A stretch of 64,000 bases of DNA. Origin: Agrypnia vestita (taxonomy: Eukaryota > Arthropoda > Insecta > Trichoptera > Phryganeidae). The stretch is taken from NCBI GenBank assembly GCA_016648135.1, contig JADDOH010000168.1:305476-369475 (forward strand). Reading direction: 5' to 3'. Both the position numbers and the translations under genes were made by a program. The notes under the pieces were generated by a model. It worked only from the letters and a program-made list of their open reading frames with translations. It made no database searches and was not told the origin of the DNA. Of this stretch, positions 53,490 to 64,000 are shown in pieces (position 1 is the first letter of the stretch; each line of letters begins with the position of its first letter).

Positions 53490-54480
53490 TTTTATTTATT
53501 TATTTTTATTTTAGCACAAAAACAGGCATTATTCATACAAAAAGGAATGGGAAGTATTTTTAATTTAATCTCAGGTACAATATTAATGAAATCAATACTT
53601 TTTACATTTTTTAAACATCCATCATTTTGAGACAAGACAGACTAAATAACGAACTTAGTGAATATATCGGAAATATCTGGCGAATGAATTATTCAGTAAA
53701 ATTTGGTTGAAATATGATGAAAACTATGGGCATTATCGCGTCCACAACATTCGTTGTGTCCCACATATTACCTGATATATCTCGGATGAATTATTGAACC
53801 AGCTTGATTTTGTTAAAAGTTGTTACCGAAATTTTAAAATAAAATTACTATTCCATTAAACCTAGAGAAAAAAGCGTAAACACACACAGACAAAATCTTA
53901 AGAGAAGTGTCTTTTCCGGAAATGTATATTTTGAAAAAAAAATTAAATTAAATATTTATGTGATAGAAAATTATGATATTTATATCAAATCAGAATATCA
54001 TGATAAGAGTCGTGACATTACGAGATATCTACATCTTTTATTTCAAATTACTTTTTTAGAAATTCTATTTAAGGGCAGCTTATTTCAAAACTTGGCTGCA
54101 CACCGCTGGAAGATCTACATAGCATGAACAGTGGTTTTGTGATATTTGCGCTGCTTATTATGTCTAAAATTTCTAGATCAACGTGATAATTTTCAACTCG
54201 CAACGTCATTTCCATCATAAATTCCAAAAAATATGTTTACGAAAAATTATTCTCAAAAATATTCGGCGAATAATATAATCATACTTTAATGCAATAATTA
54301 GATTTTTTTAACAATAACAAAACAAAAAATAATTAAGTTTATTTTAACTAAAAAGATATTTTGAGTCGTTGTTGTAGGGTCTGTGATTATGTGGTAAGTG
54401 TGTTATTGAGAAAGTGATCCGGGGATCAGATGGGAACAAGGGGATGTATAAAAAACTCTTTAAGAGTAAATATTTTCTAT
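53490..54480. other. AT-rich intergenic, nothing recognised
   Basis: No supported feature. Confidence 0.4.
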
Positions 54481-54484
54481 AATA

Positions 54485-54545
54485 CAGTTAAACCTCGGAT
54501 TGCGAACATGATTCGTTCCTAAAACGTGTTCATAATCCAAATCAT
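54485..54545 (+). mobile_element. Pogo/Tigger-like terminal repeat
   Basis: CAGTTAAACCTCGGATTGCG after a TA, then AACATGATTCGTTCC and GTGTTCATAATCC. This matches the form of Tigger-type terminal repeats (CAGT...ACCTCGGATT...GAAC...GTTCGTAATCC). Only this end is present. Confidence 0.6.
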
Positions 54546-54599
54546 GGGGAATATCTTAAGAAATAATGGAAAGTCGGATAGTTTATTCCACAACCCATA

Positions 54600-55460
54600 C
54601 ATATTACCAACAAACAAACTATCGTCTAGGAAGCCTGTAAGTGAATTAATTTATCTATATAAAATTATTAACGGTGCATTGGGCACCCCATTATTTAATA
54701 AAAATGATTACTTGCAGAGTAGATACCTGGGCGGTCTGTTTCGGGACAGACCGAGTTATTTTATGTAGGTACCCAGCGCACTAACTGTAGTATGAATTCG
54801 CCTATATATAGACTGCTTCGCCTACGTTTGCATATGCCACAGTTCAGTTGATATTTTTAATTTTCGTAAACTACACGCATTTAAAAGACAAATCTACCGA
54901 TATTAACAGTTTTCCTATAGGTACATGTGACCTATTATTAAATGTATTTATCTTGTTAAATTTTTTATCATTTTTAATCTTCTTTTGTGTGTACTATTTA
55001 CATATTGCATTTTCTTTTTTCATTTTTCTTCTTACTACTTTCTACATATATTTCTTTGTATTTTTTTATGACTTTTTGTTAATATTTTTTCATTTTTCAG
55101 TTCATTTGATATATTTAATTCTCGTAAACTAAACACATTTAAAAGACAAATCAACTAATCTTTACAGTTTTCCTATAGGTAGGTATACGTGACCTATTAT
55201 TAAATGTATTGATCTTGTTAAAAATTTTATCATTTTTAATCTTCTTTTGTATCTACTGTTTATATATTGCATTTTATTTTTCTCTTTCGTCTTACTACTT
55301 TCCATATTGCATTTTCTTTTTCGTTTTTCTTCTTACTACTTTCTACATATTTGCATTTTCTTATGACTTTTTTTAAATATTTTTTCATTTTTTATCATGT
55401 TATTTCTATGTACCTACTTAGATGGCGGGTATTATTATTAATAAATAATAAATATTCATA
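54600..55460 (+). pseudogene. LINE C-terminus with duplicated 3' UTR
   Basis: Coding echoes SRKPVSELIYLYKIINGALG, NSPIYRLLRLRL and, after a one-base shift, VDIFNFRKLHAFKRQI are in the order typical of CR1/Jockey-like C-termini. The following 258 bases (from 54840) are repeated once more from 55098, so part of the coding end plus the 3' UTR is in two tandem copies. It ends in an AATAATAAA-type tail near 55450. Confidence 0.7.
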
Positions 55461-55464
55461 TTTA

Positions 55465-57980
55465 AATGATTAATACCTTTTAATATTCCGTAATTATTTA
55501 AAAAAAATTCAATTTAACATTGCGTAGGACGACTTTCATTGTCCCTAAGGGAATCAATGCTATTTGTTGGCTCACTGGAATATTTATCTCTTTATACGAC
55601 TCAGGAACTTATCCAATAACACCTTCTTTTGAGGATTTCATGCAGATGTGGTTTAATAGATCCATCGTCCGTACTTCTAAAACCTTATTTAGGTGGTGCT
55701 TTTGTGCGAAATTTTGCATACTTTTTCAAAATTTACACATTTCTCTAATCTCAGTTGATCGACTTTTTTTTTCATTTCCTTCTGTGGTCCGTCGTTGCGA
55801 GGATGACGTTTGCCATGTTATTAATTATGTGTCCGAGCGTGGCTGAGGAGCCCTATTCTTCCACAAGTTATGCACATGCATCCGGTATGAATTGAAAGAG
55901 TTTGATGAAGAAAGGAAAGTATAATTAAAATATTCAACATTGTATTGTAAAATATTGAAGAAAAAAATATTGAACTTCTCGCAGATCACGTGACGAGACA
56001 TCCTAGAAGTATCAAACCTTGCAACGCATAATGCAGGAAGAGATTTCTGTAATTTGTGGCCCTAGAAGAAGTATAACACTTTTATGTTTCCCGTTTTTAC
56101 CGTGTATTTTGTTTTCAAATTTAACGGTACCGGGATCGATATTGTTTACCTCCAAAACCATTCTGAAATCAAAAAGATTCTGATCCCGGTATCTATCACT
56201 AAAAGTGCGCTCAACCTATCTTTACTTTGCCATTTACCATTTGACATATCATCATCAAAATACATAAATCTCCACGTAAATGTCTGTCACGTATCAATGT
56301 TACAATGTCTACGCTAGATGGCGCTGTTTTCACAACCTTAACTTGCGGTCAGAATTTCAGAATGAGAGATCATATTTCATTTGTATTAACAGACATGGTG
56401 AGTTCATTCATATTGTGACGGGGGACATGTGATGAAAAATTTTATTTGTAATTAATTTTTGACAATTTAAACATAAATATTATACTGAGATTTATAAGGC
56501 GGTTTTTTTCAATTATAAGAATTTTGATTTTTCCTTTTTTTTAAATTTTGCATCACTTTCTCTTAAAGTTTTAACGAACAGCTTTTTATTTAATTTTACA
56601 TTTAGAAATAGGTACGCTTGACTTTAAAATTTCTCAGACATTTTTTTATACTCATTTATACTATCAACGATATTACAAAAAACTTTTTACTTATAATTCG
56701 ATATTTTAAGATAAAACTCTTAGATATTCTTTAGAGGTATTTAAAAACCAAACCCAAGCATTTTGACTTAGTTATAAAATATTATAATATTGATATGATA
56801 TATTTACATATAATTATTTCTACGATACGATGATCCTCCAGAATCATCGCCATCGTATTGTACGCGTGCGATGTAAAACTTTCTCGAGTCTTGCCCGTAT
56901 TGTTAAAAGAAGGGGCTTAAAAGAACTCCAAACTTCGTAATCCTTTTGAATAAACTTAAAGAAAATATTCCATCTTCTCGCGAGTTTTTTTTTCAAACAA
57001 AAGGTTTTATTTTGTCTCAGGAATACTAATACGATAAAATCTCCTGCCATCAAATTTAGGAAGTATCAGAACTACCCTCTGTTTGGGATCATTTGCCCCA
57101 TGAATTATACAGTTAACAATAAATAAATAAAATGTTCACAGTTCAAACAATAAAAAGTGTGTAAATATATTCAAAAGTAAATACATACAGGCACTACCGA
57201 ATTCAATTGCTATTTTCTGCGTATAGAGATGACAGCGGGACAGTTTTTATGAATGATAGAAATTTGATCCTTGCGAGCTTACTCCGAAGAAAGGATCTTT
57301 AGTTTGGTTGTGAAAAGCCGTGGGCTGTATTGATACTGCTAAGCTTTATATTGAAAAGGAAGATTCGGTGAGGTTTGATTGAACGATTTAAATAATTCTA
57401 TCAGCAGTTTTTAATATGGCGGCACCAGAAAATTGTTTGTATGTATCGAGTAAACTCCATTAATTACATGCTATTAAAGGGTTTATTTTGCTATAAATTA
57501 AACGTAGACATCTATAATATCATCCGAAAACTTTACCACAAAATACAAGAACATTTGTTTCTAATTTATCGTCATTTGATTTTCGAGCGTACTTTTCAAA
57601 TTATATTAGTAAGAATAGAATTATTTAGAGGAGAGGAAAATGTTTTAATTTTGATTCTAAAAAAATATTTAATGCTTAAACATATAATTAGACATTTCAT
57701 TAAAATTTAATTAATTTTGTGACTTGAATTTAAAAGTATGTATCCTGAGTATTCTGTATTATTCCGATAGAGCAAAATGAATTTTTCGAAACCGCTTGGT
57801 TTTTAATAAGCTAAATAATTTAAGCTTTATACTCATTGTGGTTAAATTCAAAGTGAATGGTATAAATTTCACTAAAAATTAATTAATTTCCAATGATTCA
57901 GTACCTTTGATAGAAATAGGTACCTACCTATCTATGTTGTAACACTGTTAAATTGTATATTTTTTCCTCAAAATACCTAA
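55465..57980. other. AT-rich intergenic, no supported gene
   Basis: Frames at 55520-55846 and 57441-57710 are open for 89-108 codons but show no family motif and have AT-driven composition. No repeat from elsewhere in the window matches. Confidence 0.4.
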
Positions 57981-57988
57981 ATAACATA

Positions 57989-58549
57989 CAGGGTGTAACA
58001 GAACTAGTCCACAATACTTTACAGGTAGATCCCTGCCTTGATTATGAATCGAAAATTTTCAAACAACCATGACCTAATATCAATAGTTAAGGAGATATGC
58101 GATATCAAAGTTTGCATTTTTTTAATATTTCTTATTTTATTTTATTACTTACTTATTTTTTGCAAAACGTTAGACCATCGAAGATGAAAAGTTCTTTACT
58201 TTAACAAAAGTCAAATAAAATATTAAAAACCTTCTAATTCCAATTGCAAAACATTCCAATTGGAATTTTTTCGGGGTTTTTATTATTTTATTTTATTGAA
58301 ACAAAGAATTTTTCGAAATCGATATAAGTACTGTATAATCGATATAAGTACTGTATAAGTACGATATAAGTAATGATACTTCAACATTTTGTAAAAATTA
58401 AATCAGGAATATTGAAAAAAATGCAAACTTTGATAGTGTCTATCTCCATAACTATTGATATTAGGTCATGGTTGCTCAAATATTTTCAACTCATTATCAA
58501 GGCAGGAATCTACCTGTAAAGTATTGTGGACTAGTTCTGTTACACCCTG
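57989..58549. mobile_element. Foldback MITE with CAGGGTGTAACAGAACTAG ends
   Basis: About 135-bp arms beginning CAGGGTGTAACAGAACTAGT at the left and ending ACTAGTTCTGTTACACCCTG at the right, with TA flanking both sides. Most of the arms match closely. The centre holds an inner inverted pair around AAAACCTTC and a short GATATAAGTACTGTATAA tandem. 561 bp, no coding capacity. A truncated relative is at 388-765. TA duplication suggests Tc1/mariner-type mobilisation. Confidence 0.9.
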
Positions 58550-58559
58550 TATTTTATAC

Positions 58560-60095
58560 AGAAACAAGCCCCCATTTCGAAATAAAGTAAAAGCCCACCT
58601 ATTCTACTAAATTTATAATGAAACGTTGTGAGTCAATTTTAATTCGAAGAAAAATGATACAGTACACGAGAAATAAAATTTTAATTATGTCAAACTGATA
58701 TGACATGACCATTTTCACTGAAATGACATAATCAAGAAATTCAGACCAAGTGAAAGCCCAAATAACAGAGAACCCACAAAAAAAGAAACCTTTTAAAAAA
58801 AAACGTGGTATAATGAGATGTTCTCAGGTTTATATTATAATGTAACATAAAATTCAGACTGATAAAAAAGTACGGCGTTAATAATAATAATACTACTATA
58901 ACAATTTATCTATTTAAATAAGTGCCAAAATTTAATGAAATATTGTATTGTACTTTAGTATATTGTACTTGAAAGTATTTGTAAATTTGAAAGTTTTGTA
59001 CTTAGATGCAAAATTTTATTTATATTGTTATTTCCTAGTCACCTATGACTATCCCGGGATCCAGAGATTGAAAAAATGCTCTGGAATTATAATCTCTAGT
59101 CTTTATTAGATAGCTGAAATTAGGAATATCGATCCAGATTTTAATTTTTTTTGGTTTTTATTTTAAAATAATAATATCCATTATTTTAATTTATTCAACT
59201 AAAATACTTTTCAAATATGTAAAAAATGTTGAAAAAAATCTAAGAGTTACTTGTTAAGGTGTTATAAATTGAGTGTTCAGTAATGAATAAAATGCTGCTG
59301 TCAAATCTCTAGCAAGGTGTTTCGTAGATCTAGCTTATCGAATTATTTTATAATTAAAAATTGTTAGATAAAAGTAAATAAAATAATAAAAATTTCCTCG
59401 TACTAGCGTGGTGAACGCCTGACAGCTCGCGTTAACGCGTAGGCAGTCGCGTCGCGAATACTCATATCTCATTCTATGTGAATGTATCACGCGAATTAAC
59501 CTAAAAAATGAAACATTACTTGTTATTTCTTTATTCTAAGAAGGCTTAAACAGCACTTTTACACGGCTCTCTGTCTTGCGCTGTTTCAGTCACTTGGGGC
59601 CACTGGTAGTTCCATCTTACTCTCCGTTTGTCTTTTTTCGGGTCGTCTTAGAAGCCGACTTCCCTCTGGTACTATCATTAAAATCTGCTAGGCAGTCTTT
59701 TGTTTCCCAAGCAGAGGAGTTTTCCCAAAATTCCCTCGGATGATACCATTCTCAATTTGATCAATGTTTGTACTACAAATTATTTTGCCTTAATAATACA
59801 TAATATTATTTATGCTTCTGAAAGCATTCAATAATAAAGTGGTATTTGGTATGCATATTTCATGATGAAGGTTATTATTTACCTAATCTGGCAGCATCGT
59901 TCCTTTATAGACTGATTTTCAGAAACTATTAAATGCTTAATAGATATGATAATATAAATATCTAAATATGTACATGTATTATGCAAAGATTGTTTGAAAT
60001 TCTGGGTTTCTCTTACGATTATACTCATTCTTTGTTTTAATTACCTACATTATAATTTCTCCAAAAATAATTTTGCATGTATAGATTGTTTTAAA
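58560..60095. other. AT-rich intergenic; GC-richer patch at 59400-59480
   Basis: No gene. The patch GCCTGACAGCTCGCGTTAAC is not repeated elsewhere here. Confidence 0.4.
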
Positions 60096-60099
60096 ATAC

Positions 60100-60490
60100 T
60101 GTTACGAGATACTGAGTACCTGCCAAGTGCTAAAAATAGACCGCAGCGACACGCGATCGTGTGCAGTCAAGGTGACGGCGGACTGATTACGCACGCAATC
60201 CGGGGTCACTCAACCGTGACCGTGTTATCTCTCTGGAGCATTCGATAACATTCGATTGCCGAATAAATCCGTACGAAAAATAATCTGGAACATTCGACAT
60301 GTTTCACGTCTAGATTTAATCATTCGGGGGAATTTTGGTATATAAGGAGTCACGCGACGCAGGCTCAAAAATTCAATTTGTGAAATCAACAAGGCGAAAT
60401 TTCCGAGCGAACAGTGAACCAGCACAAGCAAAAATTTAATTAAAGAGGAAACCAAGGCGAGTTGTTACTGCGGCCGAATATCTAACGAAT
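60100..60490 (+). mobile_element. Putative solo LTR, TGTTACGAGA type, with HSE and TATA
   Basis: Begins TGTTACGAGATACTGAG, like 13865. It contains TCTGGAACATTCGAC (HSE-like, 60284-60298), GGAGCATTCGAT just upstream, then TATATAAGG (60339-60347) and a purine-rich leader with AACAAGGCGAAAT and GAACAGTGAACCAGC that resembles insect heat-shock 5' leaders. TTATCAGAAGTG near 60496 could be the start of a primer-binding site of a Ty1/copia-type element. No heat-shock coding sequence follows. An orphan heat-shock promoter is the alternative. Confidence 0.45.
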
Positions 60491-60499
60491 ATTTATCAG

Positions 60500-61180
60500 A
60501 AGTGATCAAAGGACGAAATTGTTTATCGTACTAAATGTTTTAATGGAATCTTATTGATATTTTTATGAAAAAGTATTACTCCAGCGCGAATGCAAGTCGC
60601 AGACTTCAAAATATGAGAAGTGTCAAATATAACAAAGGAACAATTTCAAAGTAGGAATGCTATTGCTATTAAGGACAACTGAATGATAATGGCTGTCATC
60701 GTGTGATAATTCTATTGAATATATGAGTAATGACACGAACTGGCAATGACAATAAAAAAGTATAAACGTAATATACAGATATACAGATAAAAAATTTCTT
60801 TTCACATTGTAACAAAATATTTTTCCGAATAAAGAATTTTTGTTCGTGCGCTCCTAATGGGACCGTTCCCGCGGGAACTTTTCTTGAAAATTGAGAGAAT
60901 AATTTTATTAAAAAATTGTATTAAAGAAATGCACTCGATGCATCGATAAACTTCCGATGAACTCGCGGGAGAAGTGTTCCAAGTTTTTCCAATTTCTTTT
61001 ATCGGCCCGGAAACGAAGGGCTGCCTTGGCTAGCAGACTGTGCAATTTGGAATTTTAATAAAACCCTTACCGATCTATTCACCATATTCTCCACCAGAAA
61101 ACTATCATTTATATTCATTTTATGTACAGTATCGAGTGGTAAAAATAAACTAAATTATCGACATTACTGAATGAATGAAG
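60500..61180. other. Intergenic; GC-richer segment at 60840-61030
   Basis: No supported gene. The GC-richer part (GGACCGTTCCCGCGGGAAC, an 8-bp palindromic core) is not repeated in the window. Confidence 0.35.
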
Positions 61181-61193
61181 TTGCTATGAACTA

Positions 61194-61290
61194 GGGCATG
61201 CATTACCGGTTATCGGTAAACCAAATAACCGGTAAATATGTATAAATATAAATATGTATAAATACCCATCACCGGTAAATAAATTTCTAG
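61194..61290. repeat. ACCGGT/TTACCGGTAA-type repeat fragment
   Basis: GGGCATGCATTACCGGTTAT, AATAACCGGTAAA and ATCACCGGTAAAT within 100 bases. GGGCATGCATTACCGGT resembles ends of some hAT MITEs. Confidence 0.4.
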
Positions 61291-61334
61291 GTACTGATAA
61301 TTTTTGGTAAATTTTTTTGGGTAAATCATAGTTG

Positions 61335-62617
61335 TCATCAGCGGCCACTCAAGCACCCCATTTTTAACTACCTTCGGTATAAGCCAGGGATCCCGCCTAG
61401 GGCCTCTTCTCTTTCTAATATTTATTAACGACATAAAAGAAGTTATAAAACTAACCTAACCCAACCTATTACTTTTCGCTGACGACCTCAAAATATACAA
61501 ATCAATCAACACTATACATGACTGTCACCTCCTTCAAATTGACCTTAACGCACCCCAAAAATGGTGCATAGACAATGTCCTCTACTTCAACACAGAAAAA
61601 TGCAACTCAATATCCTTCACCAAAAAACGCAGAATCATACAATTTGAATACAGTATCAACCAAACCACGCTTAATCCATTAACAACTATTAAAGACCTGG
61701 GAATAACCTTTGACAACTCCCTCAAATTCAACCACCACATAGACGATATCTCTAGGCGAGCATCCAAAACTCTCGGCTTCGTCCTCAGAGCAACGAAAGA
61801 ATTCCACGACACAGCCGCTCCAATTGCTATCTATAAATTCCTCATCAGAAGCCTACTGGAGTTCTCATCAACAATTTGGTCACCCAATTACGAAATCCAC
61901 AACTACAGAGTCGAAAAAATCCAGAAAAAAATCCTTAAATCACTGACACACAGACAAGGCCTAAATGAGTTGCTCGATACATACAACAAAAGACTCGAAA
62001 ATTTCCATATAATCTCATTAGAAAAAAGACGAAAAATCACAGACCTTATGACAATCCTCAATATAGTAAACAACAAACTAGACTCGCCCTCAATACTCTC
62101 GCAAATAGATATTACCTGCCCGGTCTCTGAGATCCCAAACACTATTCCACACAAAGGTCTACAACACCAACATAGGTTATTTCTCTCCTCTGCCTAGAAT
62201 GCTAAACCAGTACAACGAGATCACGTCATGTAACCCCAACATTGACATATTTCACATGACACAACCTCAGTGAAAGAGAGAAATTATATCGCTCCTGACC
62301 GAAAATAGTTTGAGCGTGTAAGACGGATTCTTCGGAAATCAACCTAAACAAAAATTTTATAGCCACAAGGCGCGGGTACACATTTTCTGACTTAGTTGAC
62401 CTGGGAGCCTACAGCCTATTATGTCGTGAGGAGAATGTGAACTTCGTTCATCTTGTAATCACTTATTGTAGTATACTTATATTGTATAATGTATTAATGT
62501 TTTATTTTAATGTATCATCGTAAATTGTAACTGTACTAATCACCTTGTCCTAAATGACTATCCATTAGGGTCAATAGTCTTTAAATTAAATAATAATAAT
62601 AATAATAATAATAATAT
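61335..62617 (+). pseudogene. LINE (Jockey/CR1-like) reverse transcriptase remnant with 3' end
   Basis: The best-preserved LINE here. FGISQGSRLGPLLFLIFIND is the RT motif before the catalytic loop. A stop codon at 61455-61457 lies just before LLLFADDLKIYKS, whose FADD holds two catalytic Asp. The frame is then open without a stop through TTIKDLGITFDNSLKFNHHI, FLIRSLLEFSSTIWSPNY and KRRKITDLMTILNIVNNKL to 62197. A frameshift near 62170 leads to TNIGYFSPLPRMLNQYN and NPNIDIFHMTQPQ, stop at 62271-62273. The 3' UTR ends in (TAA)n at 62588-62617. The 5' two thirds are lost. Confidence 0.9.
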
Positions 62618-62644
62618 CTTCATTCTTTATTCTATTATTCATTC

Positions 62645-62703
62645 TACTTCGATCGCATTCAGTCTACTTTCGTTTCTCTTCTGCCAGCTCCAGGCTTCAC
62701 TTT
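62645..62703 (-). pseudogene. LINE family 1 coding scrap
   Basis: Minus strand: YESEAWSWQKRNESRLNAIE, nearly the same as the segment at 4158-4215. About 60 bases only. Confidence 0.75.
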
Positions 62704-62709
62704 CATATA

Positions 62710-64000
62710 ACTTATATAACTTAACCTTATATAACTTAAATTATTATCTATTATTCATCCTTTAGCGGCTGTTCTGTCTACCAAAAATACTTTTTAGTGT
62801 TCTATGAAGATTCGTGATGTCTGGTTGCACTATACATTGTCTTCTTCAACATTTTGTCATTATTAAAATCATCGTAAAATCTTAAAACTAAAATATCAAA
62901 AGATAAATATCAAATAGTGATGTCCTAGTATGTGTTGTAAGTGATTTTTAAATAATCTCTAAATTTTATTTCATTTTATTACTGTATTATGTATTATTTT
63001 AAAAGGGGCAAATAGTTCATATTGATTCTTAACAAAAAATTGATTTTTTTATGACCATTAAATATTAATTATATATTAAATAGATCGATGAATAATTGAA
63101 CGTAATAACGCATCACATTTATTCAAATAAACTGTATTTAAAAGTAGTCGAACTCTTTTAGATAACGTATCAATTATTTTAGATAATGTTCTGGAAACTT
63201 CGAGAGAATGTAATATTTGAGAGTTTGCGGTCACGGGTGACTAACCCTGCGTTGAGTGACGCCGTTGTATTGTCAATATTTACAATACGAACTAATACAT
63301 AGACCATGGTGCAATATCACTTTTCGACAGTCAACAGTTGTACAATAATGGCATATAAATAATTTTAAATCAAAATAGTTACTTACATCAATACGAATTG
63401 AATTGTCGAATCTTCACAGTGTCTGGGCGTTCGAAAAAATATTTGTTCATTTGATGTCGAAGCGACACGGATGTCAAATAGATTTCTATCACAATATACC
63501 CAGAACAGTAGTTTATCTCCGGCCTGTCGGCGAGTTATTAGCCTGCTCTTGCATTGACGCTGGAGTTGTCACTTTATTTTTACTCCCTTTTTTAACTCGT
63601 AGCGTCTGAGATTCCGACGCATAAGGTAGACACGAAACCCGAAAATGTCTGTAATTAGTATACCTAGTTTCTGCACTTAAATTGCAAGAACGCTGATCAA
63701 CATCAACATAGACTTTTAAAAACTCAGTCTTTGTGATAATCAACACACCTTTTTAGTAAAGCACCACAAACATAAAAAAGGCATTTTTTTCAGGAAGCGC
63801 ATTTTTTTTCTAAAGCGGCGGCTGCGAGCGCGAATGGCACCGAAGGCACGGCCCTTACTGCCGCCGCCTTGTGCCCCCATATTCTGTGTCAATGTGTGCG
63901 TCACAGTGCGTGCGTACACGGCGCCGAGCACGCACGCACACATTCTAATGGGTAGCGGCCAGTTTGTATGACGACGTATTACTGTTCTTAGTATACTGTG
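62710..64000. other. Intergenic; CpG-rich patch at 63810-63950
   Basis: No supported gene. The patch AGCGGCGGCTGCGAGCGCG, with GCCGCCGCCTTGTGCCCCC, is the most CpG-dense part of the end of the window. 63575-63605 (ACTCCCTTTTTTAACTCGTAGCGTCTG) resembles 6355-6390. Confidence 0.35.

Noticed and set aside
57441..57710. 89-codon AT-rich frame
   Set aside because: Ile, Leu and Lys content follows base composition; no motif, no conserved context.

Overview
This window looks like repeat-rich, AT-rich arthropod nuclear DNA, most likely from an insect. Intron-scale gaps, non-LTR retrotransposon ends with simple-repeat tails, mariner, PIF/Harbinger, P-element, hAT and Penelope-like remnants, and short TTAGG-type runs (CCTAACC) all fit an insect. 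The mix of LINE 3' ends and SINEs feels lepidopteran or trichopteran, but that is an impression. I found no intact host protein-coding gene, rRNA or functional tRNA. Every coding stretch I could recognise belongs to a decayed mobile element.

Layout. 0-6.4 kb: a foldback MITE copy, a hammerhead-like repeat, a hAT fragment abutting a P-element transposase remnant, tRNA-like SINE heads, a LINE 3' end, and a hAT element inserted between small CpG-containing palindromes. 6.4-14 kb: mostly featureless AT-rich DNA, with MITEs, a Penelope-like element (PLE) with inverted ends, and a LINE split by a younger LINE insertion. 13.9-16.1 kb: a putative LTR, a long TA microsatellite, a minisatellite saturated with heat-shock-element (HSE) pentamers, and a palindromic MITE. 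16-28.5 kb: several LINE 3' ends, a tRNA-derived SINE family, a second PLE family with a GIY-YIG domain, tandem repeats and hairpins. 30.9-40 kb: PLE terminal repeats joined head-on through (TA)n, with an inverted copy 8 kb away, and two PIF/Harbinger elements carrying MADF remnants with clear TIRs and TSDs. 41-48 kb: two more PLE copies, one with a 15-bp target duplication. 48-64 kb: MITEs, a deleted mariner, LINE 3' ends (one with an FADD reverse transcriptase motif), a large foldback MITE and a second TGTTACGAGA-type LTR.

Two themes stand out. First, at least eight PLE-type ends share one RNA-like architecture: a short stem I, CUGANGA, one spacer base, a stem-loop, then GAAACGUC. This matches the hammerhead ribozyme core with a loopless, self-complementary ACGU stem III, which would require dimers. 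In several copies the core overlaps the last codons (Pro-Asp/Glu-Asp) of the PLE reading frame. Second, perfect nGAAnnTTCnnGAAn heat-shock elements are packed into a roughly 1.2-kb degenerate tandem array, and shorter HSE-like pairs occur in the U3-like part of two LTR-like segments.
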